Shown here one piece after another: positions 16,332 through 24,895 of a stretch of DNA of 40,175 nucleotides (position 1 is the stretch's first letter; each line of letters opens with the position of its first letter). The notes under the pieces were generated by a model. It saw only the letters and a program-made list of their open reading frames with translations. It was not told the DNA's origin and did no database searches. The DNA is from Prevotella sp. (GTDB lineage Bacteria > Bacteroidota > Bacteroidia > Bacteroidales > Bacteroidaceae): positions 1 to 40,175 of the forward strand of contig JALFSW010000043.1 in NCBI GenBank assembly GCA_022779305.1, written 5' to 3'. The translations under genes and the position numbers were made by a program.

Positions 16332-17681
16332 ATGAAAATAGTCTTGATAGGTGCAGGACGATTGTCTACGGCATTAGGAAAGGCGCTGAAGCGTGCAGGT
16401 TTTGACATTCTTCAGGTGTATAGTCGTTGCCTTGAAAAAGCAGAAATGCTGGCTGCAAAAATAGATTCTAAAGCAATTAATCACTTGAATGAAATCAGTT
16501 ATAATGCTGATTTATATATTATTGCAATCTCTGACAAAGGAATAAAAAAAACGATAGAAGCACTTGTGAGGGGCAGAGAGGAATGCATTTTTGTTCACAC
16601 TGCAGGGTCTGTTGGCATAGATGTTTTCAAAGGAAAATCGACAGCTTATGGCGTGTTCTATCCCTTACAGACATTTTCTATGAATAGGGACTTGGATTTT
16701 ACAGAAATTCCGATTTTTCTGGAAGCCGATAGCAATGAAACCTACGCTGCACTGAATGCTATTGCAGAGAAAATATCGCCTAATCATGTTCATTCGCTGT
16801 CTTCCGAGGCACGCAAATACTTGCATCTTGCAGCTGTTTGGGCTTGCAACTTCACTAACCATTGCTACCATGTGGCTTTCAACATTTTGCAACGAGAGGG
16901 TATTCCGCCTGATGTACTACTTCCCCTCATCAACGAAACGGCAAAAAAAGTACAGTCACTGTCGCCTCAAATGGCACAAACGGGTCCTGCCATACGCTAT
17001 GATGAAAATATCATTGAGCGGCAAAAAGAACTTTTGGCTTATGCGCCTAAACTTCAAGCACTTTATCAAAGTTTGACAGATAGTATACACGAAATGAATG
17101 TTTTTTCCAGCAAGAAAAAACAACTAAATGAAATTGAACAATCCTATAAACGAAATAGTACAATGATTAACTATGACCTCAAAAAAATAAAAGCTATCGT
17201 TTTTGATGTAGATGGCGTGCTTTCTGCAAGCACTGTGCCGATGGATGCCAATGGCGACCCTGCAAGGACGATGAATATCAAAGATGGTTATGCCATCCAA
17301 TTGGCAGAGAAACTCGGACTGAAAATTGCCATAATGACCGGAGGACACAATGAGAGCATACGCTTGAGATATGAATATTTAGGTGTAAAGGATGTGTATC
17401 TCAATTGTTCGATGAAAATCAAAACGTGGAACACATTCACAGAAAAATACGAACTAAAGAATGAGGAGATTATCTATGTGGGTGACGATATCCCCGACTA
17501 TGAAGTAATGAAGTTGGCGGGCTGTGCATGCTGTCCGAAAGATGCTTGTGCTGATATTCTTAGCATTGCCGACTACGTGAGCGATCAACGAGGGGGAGAA
17601 GGTGTGGCACGCGATGTGATAGAACAAGTGTTGCGTGCCAAAAATTTATGGCTGCAAGATAGCAAAGCATTTGGATGGTAG
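16332..17681 (+). CDS. Fused ORF: DUF2520 Rossmann dehydrogenase-like domain + KdsC-like HAD phosphatase
   Basis: The frame is open from 16200, but the promoter ends at 16324, so the ATG at 16332 (MKIVLIGAGRLSTALGKAL) is the start, giving 449 aa. Residues 1 to about 265 are a Rossmann NAD(P)-binding domain (VLIGAGRLST) plus the DUF2520 helical domain (HLAAVWACNFTNHCYHVAF). Residues 278-449 form a KdsC-like HAD phosphatase (AIVFDVDGVLS, YVGDDIPDYEVMKLAG), which removes phosphate from KDO-8-phosphate. In related genomes these are usually two adjacent genes. The linker contains an A6 run (17115-17120); one A fewer would stop the first domain at once, and Met278 has the typical KdsC N-terminus. 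A natural fusion, a slippage site or a one-base sequence error are all possible. Confidence 0.85.
   Translation: MKIVLIGAGRLSTALGKALKRAGFDILQVYSRCLEKAEMLAAKIDSKAINHLNEISYNADLYIIAISDKGIKKTIEALVRGREECIFVHTAGSVGIDVFKGKSTAYGVFYPLQTFSMNRDLDFTEIPIFLEADSNETYAALNAIAEKISPNHVHSLSSEARKYLHLAAVWACNFTNHCYHVAFNILQREGIPPDVLLPLINETAKKVQSLSPQMAQTGPAIRYDENIIERQKELLAYAPKLQALYQSLTDSIHEMNVFSSKKKQLNEIEQSYKRNSTMINYDLKKIKAIVFDVDGVLSASTVPMDANGDPARTMNIKDGYAIQLAEKLGLKIAIMTGGHNESIRLRYEYLGVKDVYLNCSMKIKTWNTFTEKYELKNEEIIYVGDDIPDYEVMKLAGCACCPKDACADILSIADYVSDQRGGEGVARDVIEQVLRAKNLWLQDSKAFGW
17115..17142 (+). repeat. 28-bp direct repeat, copy 1 (in the fusion linker)
   Basis: The 28 bases, A6 followed by CAACTAAATGAAATTG and AACAAT, are identical to 18340-18367. 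In this copy they are read as KKQLNEIEQ in the linker of the fused ORF. Confidence 0.9.
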
Positions 17682-17705
17682 GAACAAGAATAATTTCTTA
17701 ACAAT

Positions 17706-18281
17706 ATGAAAATCAAAGACTACAATATTATTCTTGCAAGTAATTCGCCTCGAAGAAAAGAACTTTTAACAGCACTCAACATAGATTTCAGCATAAAGGT
17801 CTTGCCAGACATTGCTGAAAACTACCCTGCATCAACGCCTACGGAGGAAATTGCGCTCTATATAAGTAAGGAAAAAGCCAATGCTTATAAGGCTACAATG
17901 AAAGAGAAAGATTTGATTATCACAGCTGACACAGTCGTGATAGTGGAAAACGAGGTGCTGGGAAAACCTAAAAATAAGGAAGTAGCACAACAAATGTTAC
18001 GAAAGATCAGCGGAAGAACCCACCAAGTTATTACGGGCGTTTGTTTGCTAACCAAAACTTTTCAGCACACTTTTAAGGTTTCGACCGATGTTACTTTTAA
18101 AGAACTTTCTGAAGCCGAGATTAATTATTACATAGATAATTATCAACCTTACGATAAGGCTGGAGCGTATGGCATTCAAGAATGGATTGGCTGCATTGGT
18201 GTTACTTCGCTATCGGGTAGTTATTTTAATGTAATGGGATTACCTGTGCAGCGCATTTGGGAAGAAATCAACAAACTTTAA
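17706..18281 (+). CDS. maf: Maf family nucleoside triphosphate pyrophosphatase
   Basis: Maf proteins hydrolyse non-canonical or excess nucleoside triphosphates (dTTP/UTP or similar) to monophosphates, a house-cleaning role formerly linked to septum formation. The 191-aa chain shows LASNSPRRKELL at 10-21, the catalytic ADTVVIVENEVLGKPKN, and SGRTHQVITGVCL, then KAGAYGIQEWIG. All expected motifs are present. It starts 24 bp after the fused ORF and is followed after 71 bp by the small membrane gene, in one operon. Confidence 0.94.
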   Translation: MKIKDYNIILASNSPRRKELLTALNIDFSIKVLPDIAENYPASTPTEEIALYISKEKANAYKATMKEKDLIITADTVVIVENEVLGKPKNKEVAQQMLRKISGRTHQVITGVCLLTKTFQHTFKVSTDVTFKELSEAEINYYIDNYQPYDKAGAYGIQEWIGCIGVTSLSGSYFNVMGLPVQRIWEEINKL

Positions 18282-18339
18282 ACACAAAGAAAAGAACGTT
18301 TTGTTAAGCAAGTAACCATTCTTTGGACACTCGCAAAGC

Positions 18340-18367
18340 AAAAAACAACTAAATGAAATTGAACAAT
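18340..18367 (+). repeat. 28-bp direct repeat, copy 2 (start of the small membrane gene)
   Basis: Identical over 28 bp to 17115-17142. Here the ATG at 18353 inside the repeat opens the frame of the small membrane protein. Confidence 0.9.
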
Positions 18368-18673
18368 AGAGAAGGTATGAAAATAAAAAGAATCAAAGAA
18401 GGTTTCAAAAAATGGTTAGAAAGTTTGTCCTTTCGCACTGGCGTCATCGTACTTTCACTTTGCATTCCTTGCTACATCCTTTCATTTGCACAATTTGCCT
18501 TGCCACTTTCAACAAGTGCGAAAGGTGTACTTTGGGTAGTATTTTTCGGAATGGCAAAAACTTTTCAATACAGCGGTTTGCTCATTTTAGGAACAGAAGG
18601 CTATAAAAGATTAAAAAGAAAATTCAAGAAACGAAATACTATCGAGCTTAATAAAACTATTGACAAAGTATGA
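18353..18673 (+). CDS. Small two-helix membrane protein, transporter-suffix-domain-like
   Basis: The 106-aa product has a basic N-terminus, then SFRTGVIVLSLCIPCYILSF as a first hydrophobic helix, LPLSTSAKG, a second helix (VLWVVFFGMAKTFQYSGLLI) and a very basic tail (YKRLKRKFKKR). This arrangement (FRxG..., 'LPLSTxxK', second helix, basic end) fits the small 'transporter suffix' family, whose function is unknown. A second start at 18377 (MKIKRIKEGFKKWL) would remove the part encoded by the 28-bp repeat and is equally credible. The stop overlaps the next ATG by 4 nt, so the two are translationally coupled. Confidence 0.7.
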   Translation: MKLNNREGMKIKRIKEGFKKWLESLSFRTGVIVLSLCIPCYILSFAQFALPLSTSAKGVLWVVFFGMAKTFQYSGLLILGTEGYKRLKRKFKKRNTIELNKTIDKV

Positions 18674-19320
18674 AAATAAAACTATTGATATTTGATTTTG
18701 ATGGTACTTTAGGAGATTCTAAAAACTTGATAGTAAATACTATGCAAGAAACTATTAAAGAAATAGGACGTGCTGTTCCTTCTGAAGAAAGCTGTGCAAG
18801 CACCATCGGTCTTCCTTTGAAAAAATGCTTTAGTTCTTTGTTGGGAGAAGATGAAGAGCTAATAGGAAAATGTGCCGAACTTTATGAGCTATTCTTCAAA
18901 AAGAACAATATGCCCGGGGCAGTTCCACCTTTTGATGGAGTCATTCAAACAATAGAAGAACTCCATAAAAAAGGTATCAAAATGGCAATTGCAAGCAACA
19001 GAGGTCATCGGTCATTGGCAGCTTTTGTGGAAGAAATGCAACTGGGCGAAATGATTACTGTCGTACTTGGTGCTGACGATGTAGAACAACAAAAACCGAA
19101 TGCCGAACCTGCATTAAAAATCTTAGCACACTATGGTTGTCAGCCGAACGAATGTATGATCATTGGCGATGCTCAATTCGATATATTGATGGGAAAAAAC
19201 GCAGGCATACAGACTTGTGGGGTTACGTATGGAAACGGAACAAGAAAAGAACTTGAAGAAGCTGGTGCTGACTACATAATTGAACATTTTTCGGAATTAA
19301 AAAGGATCTTGTTCAAATAA
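18670..19320 (+). CDS. HAD-family phosphatase, phosphoglycolate-phosphatase-like
   Basis: The 216-aa protein has HAD motif I LLIFDFDGTLGDS (nucleophile in DFDGT, residues 9-13), a helical cap, motif II IASNRGH, and motifs III/IV in QKPNAEPALKIL and MIIGDAQFDILMGKNAG. This is the Gph/PpaX layout. The substrate (2-phosphoglycolate, a sugar phosphate or a nucleotide) cannot be settled from sequence. It overlaps the preceding gene by 4 nt (ATGA) and ends the operon; two hairpins follow. Confidence 0.88.
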   Translation: MKIKLLIFDFDGTLGDSKNLIVNTMQETIKEIGRAVPSEESCASTIGLPLKKCFSSLLGEDEELIGKCAELYELFFKKNNMPGAVPPFDGVIQTIEELHKKGIKMAIASNRGHRSLAAFVEEMQLGEMITVVLGADDVEQQKPNAEPALKILAHYGCQPNECMIIGDAQFDILMGKNAGIQTCGVTYGNGTRKELEEAGADYIIEHFSELKRILFK

Positions 19321-19340
19321 TTTAAACACCTTTTTTAGGC

Positions 19341-19384
19341 GTAATGGACATTTGGGGCTTTTCAGCTTACCAAATGTCCATTAC
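19341..19384. terminator. Perfect 15-bp hairpin after the HAD gene
   Basis: GTAATGGACATTTGG (19341-19355) pairs exactly with 19370-19384 around a 14-nt loop. There is no T-run on the + strand side, so it is not a classical terminator, though it lies 20 bp after the stop of the last operon gene. Confidence 0.6.
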
Positions 19385-19451
19385 ATCTAAATTTCGAAGT
19401 TACAAGATAACTTCTGAAAAATTCACGCTTTTGTTTTTAAGACTGTTAGTC

Positions 19452-19494
19452 TGTAGTTTTGCATTCTCAATGCAAAAAAGAATGCAAAACTACA
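19452..19494. repeat. Perfect 16-bp inverted repeat
   Basis: TGTAGTTTTGCATTCT (19452-19467) pairs exactly with 19479-19494 around an 11-nt loop, and the loop repeats part of the arm (AATGCAAAA). No T-tail is present on either strand. It may end the peptide gene on the minus strand or be a dispersed palindromic element. Confidence 0.7.
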
Positions 19495-19524
19495 AGACGC
19501 ATTTACCTACAATTATATTATCTT

Positions 19525-19725
19525 TTACTCCTCAAAAAAATCATCTGATGTCCAACTATCATCAAAAAGTGATTCTTTGCTTTCTGCGTCGCTTCCCTCA
19601 GTAGGAACGGGAGGAGTTGAACCATCACCTTGATGCTTTTGAATAGAGGGAGTGAATAACAGATTTTCAGATGCTAATTTAAATATCGTAGCAGTGGGTT
19701 TGATATATATATTTTTTTTGTTCAT
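19525..19725 (-). CDS. Small acidic peptide (66 aa) linked to the large exported protein
   Basis: The product starts MNKKNIYIKPTATIFKLASE, has a Pro/Gly/Ser-rich centre and ends strongly acidic with aromatics (LFDDSWTSDDFFEE). Short ORFs beginning 'KK.YI.P...' with an acidic tail are common beside exported-protein genes in Prevotella and relatives, and I know of no proven function. It starts 8 bp after the 1406-aa gene and has a start context much like that gene's (AATTAA, one base, ATGAACAAAAA), so the pair is surely cotranscribed. It has no signal peptide or transmembrane helix. Confidence 0.65.
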   Translation of the reverse strand: MNKKNIYIKPTATIFKLASENLLFTPSIQKHQGDGSTPPVPTEGSDAESKESLFDDSWTSDDFFEE

Positions 19726-19733
19726 ATTAATTT

Positions 19734-22700
19734 TTATTTAAATACTACTTTTTTACCTTCAGATGTGATATAGATGCCCTTAGCAGGATTTACTACACGG
19801 CGACCTGAGAGATCGTAGTAAATCATATCTTTGATGACTTCATCATTACTTTGCATTGCACCGATACCGGTTGTGGTGTTTCTATCAGTAAATTCAAGCG
19901 TAAAGAACTTAGATGCAGCCACAGCTTTGCTCTTAGGAAGGTATACCTTGTTAGCAGATACAAGAGGAGAGCCTGTAATAGGATACCAACCATTTCCTTG
20001 TGCCAAGTTACGTATAACATAGTCACCTACTTCTACGTTCTTAGGTGCCAATGTTCCCTCCCAAAGTGTACTCTTTTGAGTGATAAGTTCGCTAGAAGGA
20101 ACTCCACTTATGTCTTGGATAATCTCCAAAGTTATACTCTTAGCTGGCTTCATTTCTACTACCATAGGTGTTTCCTTTTCGACATACTGCCCTGACAATG
20201 GTTTCACCTGCACATTGGTTTTCAAGTTCGGATTTGAGAAAACATCTGTATTCTCAATACATGCCCAAATACCTTCACTTGCATTAATATCGGCAAAAGG
20301 CGTAGGCATCTTTACAGCAAACGGATAGTTGAACGTTGTCCATTGCGCAGTTGCCTTTGGAACAATGTCGATTTGAGTAGCTTTCTCTATATAAGAGGTA
20401 GAGAATTGAGAGATGAAATCGGCAGTTCCATCCGATGCAGCCCAACAGTAGTAGAACGTCTCACCAGAAGTATAGCGATAATTTGACATATCACCTTTTT
20501 CAGATGCACCATTTGAGTGCCCCAAATAATGGAGCGTTTCGTTAACATTATTGTTGAATCTTATTTCAAAGATACCAGGGAACAAATCTGGTTCGATGGC
20601 AATTACATCCATGGTAGCAAGTGCACCCATATCACCATTCACATTATTAATATATGTCTTGGTGTTAGGATGCTGCAATGTACGTTTTGACGAGGCTAAG
20701 CCACCACCTAATACCCAGATTTCGTCCACAAGCGTATTGTTGTGGTCGTGCCATTTCACGTTGTTTGCTGCATAATCAAGGTAGATATGCTTTGGTTTTG
20801 CAAAGCATGTAGAGGCATTAGAGATACGTACAAAGCCATCAGCTGACACAATGCGTGTGAGAGTACGGAGATGGTTTATCTCTTTTACCAATTCGTATGG
20901 ATTTGTGATGGTCTTGAGTTTTGTAAGCTGTTCGGTTGTGAAACCACCATACTTGTTTTCAGACCTTTCAAATGAAGTCTTCACTGTACTTTGACGTGGA
21001 AGAATCGTTTTGAAAGTTGTTTCCTCCACTTTGCGAAGCATCCATGTTGAATGAGAATCCATTGGATCGCCATACCATGTCAAGATAGGACCTGTTTGCT
21101 CTCCATCGAAAGTAGTACCCGGATTTTCAGGGTTAGCAGTGATGTCATTGTTATTGCCTGTAGTGTTTGTCTGCAAGAGTAATTGTGCCGGACGATTAGC
21201 TTGGTCTACAAAGCTCACTTTAATTTGTGCATCTTTACCTGCCAAGAAAGCACTTTTATAATTTTTACGCTCACTTGTGTTCTGTACAAAATTGAAACCT
21301 TGTATCTTGGTCATCGTGTTCAAGTTGGTGAAAGTATAGAGTCCGTTCGCTTGTTTCTGAACGTACCATACTTCCGAAGCATCGTTACCTGCTTCTGCAA
21401 CACCTTTCTTTTTCCACTGAATACGGTCAATCGCATCACCACCTTCTTGCGCTGCATTCATAAGCAACACTTTGTTGTAATCGCGTTCATAATAATCATA
21501 AGAACCATTCTTTATCACATAGAAACCATCGGCATATTGAATACGCTCTTCAAGAGGTTTCTTGAGCAAGCGTTCAACTTCATTGTTGAGTGCAGTGCCC
21601 GAAGCATCATCGGTATTCATTTCGCGTGCAATATCTTCCAGACGTTCAAGTTCTACGAGTTCTGCAGCCGTAAAACCGTCTACAACGTTTTTCGCATTGA
21701 GCACAGCCGAAACCTTATCTTTGTTTACAATAGGTTTGGTTGTCTCTGGCAAACGTTCAAGCATCCATGTAGACGCACCAGGTAAACGATTATTATCGGG
21801 CATAAAGAAGTCGCGGTCATTATTATCTGGGGAGTCATATTGCATCGTGAAATCTCTCGTACCGTTTCCGTTGCCATGACTTTTGGCATGTGCATACTTA
21901 TATGAAGAACTTGCGTCATCAGCAGCAATCTTGAAATAGCCAGGATAGCGTGCGTCGTTAACAGGGTCGATGCTGATTTCTTTCGGTGCCGTTTTGCGAG
22001 TTCTGTCAGCATTATATTCTATTTTTTGTGAAGACTGTCCTGCTGTTGTATAGCCGTAACCTGTAGTTGTGTTGATAATTTCATACTTATCATTAGCCAA
22101 TTGACGCACATAGTAGATAGTGGAATTATCTGTTGCAGAAACAGACCATTTTTGTCTGTGGTCTGAAGCATTTTCAAACAATAGTGCACGCTTCTTCTCT
22201 GCACGTGGTGTGTTGGTTGCGTAATCGTAGAACCAACCATCGTGTGCATTCTTAAAACGATACAAACCGTTAGGGATTCTTCCTTTTTCATCCAAACCAA
22301 CACGTTGGGTTTGTTTCTTGTCTTTCAGTTTTGCAGCCTCTGCCCTGAGTTTTGAAATATCACCCTGCTCAGGATTACCATTCTTCCAAAGCGTTTCCAA
22401 TGTTTTCAAATTATCAGCTGAAATACCATTAACCTGATCTTTAGACCAAATAAGTCGCCAAACATCAATCTTTTCTTCTGAGGTCAATGGCAGCTCAACT
22501 TCTACCGTAGATGGGTCAAAAATCACTACCGATGCACCATGTATGCGATTGGTTTTATTGGTATTGGCATCATAGAAGAAGTCGTATGAATTATTATCGC
22601 CTTGTTTATAGAACTCTGTTTTTCCTCCTGTCCCCATTCCACTTCTATGGTCTGTGAAATGAAGAGTAAATCCGTCTCCAGAGATTTTATCCCAAATTTG

Positions 22701-23954
22701 ATAGTGACCAGGATAGTATTTTGAGTTCACTGGTTTGAAACCAATAGGAGCCGCTCCAGTATCCATCTGCGTAATTCGTAGACTCCGTCCCGTTTTCTTG
22801 TTGGTAAGAACAATAACTCCTCCATTTGTGAAATCTCCACTTTGAAGCGTGATTTTCCACAATTCTTCCTCTTTGCTGTTATCGCCGTCAGAAAGTCTCC
22901 AAGCAACACTGTTATCGTTCGGATTGGTATACAACACAGGGCGCTTCCAAGTAGAAGTACCTGTCTGCTTATAATAAGTAGTAACATCATCGCTCTTTTC
23001 TGGATCGAAGAAACCTAAATGGGCAGCACGAATGCGATAATATTTATTGGCATCAAATGCAACATAGTTTGATTGAGAATTGCTACGAAGTTTTGCTGCT
23101 TCAGTTTTAACTGCTTGTGTGGAGGTTTCAGAGGGATTGCTTTCCATTACAAAATGTTTTTCAACCAAACTATTTACATCTTGTACAGGCAAAGCACCCA
23201 AACTTCCTCTGGCATTGATGAGGGAATAATAATCAAAACGTTCCGTTTGAGTTGCACTAACTTCAATGGTTGTCCAAATAACCGATGATGTATTCCAGTT
23301 GTTTGTTTGCCCAAAGTGTAAGTCATTAGAATTGTTTCTATTTTCGAAACGTCTGATTTGATCTCCATTTCCTTCATCATCTCTATAAACAAGTGAGAAT
23401 TCACGGTCTCTTCTTCCCGTAAAATTCGAGAAGAATCCAAAGGCTTTCTTCTTCCCCTCTTCTATCATATATGCATCGTGTCCAGGCTTGAGTGTACGAC
23501 CGTCGATATACCTGTAGTCATCTTTAGTAGTTCCCCAACCTCTGTGTACTGGTATCTTAAATCCACATTTCTTGTTATAGAGATAATAGGTTATTGCTGG
23601 ATTTCCGGGAGAGGGATCTCCTTTTATGAAAGTCCAAAGTAAACAATCTGGATCTACCCCGACACCATTATTCACATAAATGTCTTTGTTCTGTTCTCCA
23701 TAAATAACATACATCGGCATTTTCTCAATTTCAGTTCGCCGCCTGTCCTGAATCTTATACCACCTGATGTTTCGAGAATTAATACTGTTGGCAATGACAA
23801 TATCGCCTTGTGGATAATAGGAATAACCATTTCTGGCTTCTTCGTTGTCTTGAGCCATTGCATTATTTCCCCAACTCACTCCCATAAAGAGTAAAAGCAG
23901 AAAGTTAAGGAAATGCAAGCTTCCGATTTTAATTAACACTTTCTTTTTGTTCAT
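19734..23954 (-). CDS. Very large modular exported protein with a T9SS-like C-terminal motif
   Basis: I do not recognise a named family. The 1406-aa chain has a signal peptide (about 1-35, NAMAQ). Five beta-rich modules follow at about 40-245, 300-480, 555-735, 805-975 and 1035-1190. They share phrases such as YYRIRAAHLGFFD / LYRFKNAHDGWFYDY / FYVIKNGSYDYYE near their starts, and ASTWMLERL or HSTWMLRKV near the ends of modules 3 and 4. Helical linkers join them, for example FTAAELVELERLEDIAREMN and FTTEQLTKLKTITNPYELVK. The pattern recalls ricin-type lectin repeats, but that is inference. A separate domain (1200-1360) precedes the end YYDLSGRRVVNPAKGIYI...KKVVF, similar to type A sorting domains of the type IX system. 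A long leader with a TG microsatellite lies upstream. Confidence 0.75.
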   Translation of the reverse strand: MNKKKVLIKIGSLHFLNFLLLLFMGVSWGNNAMAQDNEEARNGYSYYPQGDIVIANSINSRNIRWYKIQDRRRTEIEKMPMYVIYGEQNKDIYVNNGVGVDPDCLLWTFIKGDPSPGNPAITYYLYNKKCGFKIPVHRGWGTTKDDYRYIDGRTLKPGHDAYMIEEGKKKAFGFFSNFTGRRDREFSLVYRDDEGNGDQIRRFENRNNSNDLHFGQTNNWNTSSVIWTTIEVSATQTERFDYYSLINARGSLGALPVQDVNSLVEKHFVMESNPSETSTQAVKTEAAKLRSNSQSNYVAFDANKYYRIRAAHLGFFDPEKSDDVTTYYKQTGTSTWKRPVLYTNPNDNSVAWRLSDGDNSKEEELWKITLQSGDFTNGGVIVLTNKKTGRSLRITQMDTGAAPIGFKPVNSKYYPGHYQIWDKISGDGFTLHFTDHRSGMGTGGKTEFYKQGDNNSYDFFYDANTNKTNRIHGASVVIFDPSTVEVELPLTSEEKIDVWRLIWSKDQVNGISADNLKTLETLWKNGNPEQGDISKLRAEAAKLKDKKQTQRVGLDEKGRIPNGLYRFKNAHDGWFYDYATNTPRAEKKRALLFENASDHRQKWSVSATDNSTIYYVRQLANDKYEIINTTTGYGYTTAGQSSQKIEYNADRTRKTAPKEISIDPVNDARYPGYFKIAADDASSSYKYAHAKSHGNGNGTRDFTMQYDSPDNNDRDFFMPDNNRLPGASTWMLERLPETTKPIVNKDKVSAVLNAKNVVDGFTAAELVELERLEDIAREMNTDDASGTALNNEVERLLKKPLEERIQYADGFYVIKNGSYDYYERDYNKVLLMNAAQEGGDAIDRIQWKKKGVAEAGNDASEVWYVQKQANGLYTFTNLNTMTKIQGFNFVQNTSERKNYKSAFLAGKDAQIKVSFVDQANRPAQLLLQTNTTGNNNDITANPENPGTTFDGEQTGPILTWYGDPMDSHSTWMLRKVEETTFKTILPRQSTVKTSFERSENKYGGFTTEQLTKLKTITNPYELVKEINHLRTLTRIVSADGFVRISNASTCFAKPKHIYLDYAANNVKWHDHNNTLVDEIWVLGGGLASSKRTLQHPNTKTYINNVNGDMGALATMDVIAIEPDLFPGIFEIRFNNNVNETLHYLGHSNGASEKGDMSNYRYTSGETFYYCWAASDGTADFISQFSTSYIEKATQIDIVPKATAQWTTFNYPFAVKMPTPFADINASEGIWACIENTDVFSNPNLKTNVQVKPLSGQYVEKETPMVVEMKPAKSITLEIIQDISGVPSSELITQKSTLWEGTLAPKNVEVGDYVIRNLAQGNGWYPITGSPLVSANKVYLPKSKAVAASKFFTLEFTDRNTTTGIGAMQSNDEVIKDMIYYDLSGRRVVNPAKGIYITSEGKKVVFK

Positions 23955-24328
23955 CTTAATTCTTAATTTTTTTTATTCATATAATTAAATTGAGTTTATT
24001 TTTATTTATCCGAGAAATAGTATTCTTGAGCAATACAAGTTATCCTATATTCCATCAATTTGTAATTTCAAATAGAGATTATTCTGCCAAAAGAAACGTT
24101 TGATGCTTCAAATACATTAGTCGTTCCACCCCATTGACTTGTGAGCTTTGAGTATTTAAATATTCCTGCATACTTACCCCTTACAGGCAACAAGTTATAA
24201 TTGGCTGCATTTTGACAACGGATACGACAAAACAGACAACAGAAGCTCTTGAGCGTCCTTTGTCTAAAGGGTTTGCACCATTCTTTATACGTGCGTATAT
24301 AAAAATGTTTTGAGGTGAAATTATGCCA

Positions 24329-24369
<41 letters not shown>

Positions 24370-24522
24370 GCAAAATATTTTGGTCAACCAAATACAACGC
24401 GTTAAAAATTACAAAAAAAACAAAGTTTTCTCGCACGTTACTCACACCTGTATAGTTATTGAAAAGAGAAAGGCAATACTGAAAATAAGTCTCTGTCAAA
24501 TACACACTATTTAATTTTGGTG

Positions 24523-24553
24523 CAAAATTAAGCAATGTTTTTGGATTATGCAA
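24523..24553 (-). promoter_or_regulatory. Promoter of the exported-protein operon
   Basis: The minus strand reads TTG (complement of 24551-24553), 20 bp, then TAATTTTG (complement of 24523-24530). I found no better match closer to the gene. The start would be near 24516. Confidence 0.5.
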
Positions 24554-24781
24554 GCAAAATAAAAAATTTGTTATCGCACCATTCTTTTGGCAAGTTAATT
24601 TTACGAAAAGAACAGCAGATATTGAAATCTTAATTTTTTACTTATTTTCTCTTATTTAACGGTCGGTCTGACGAGCGATTTGAGTTAAAACAACCATAAA
24701 CAACCAATTCCGTGCAGTTTGATGATGTCCATGCGACTGCGACTTTTCTCTATCTTCTTCTAATAGAGTTTCTATAAAGGC

Positions 24782-24816
24782 AAAAAAGAGGATGTGATAG
24801 ACACACCCTCAATTCT
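24782..24816 (-). terminator. Rho-independent terminator after rplT
   Basis: GAGGATGTG (24788-24796), a 5-nt loop and CACACCCTC (24802-24810) pair with one mismatch and are followed on the minus strand by TTTTTT. It lies about 80 bp past the rplT stop and ends the infC-rpmI-rplT operon. Confidence 0.85.
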
Positions 24817-24895
24817 TTTATAATAATGCTACAAGCAATTATCCCTTAAGATGTTTGAAAAAAAACAAGACACCCAAAGTTTGCTAATGCTACAT

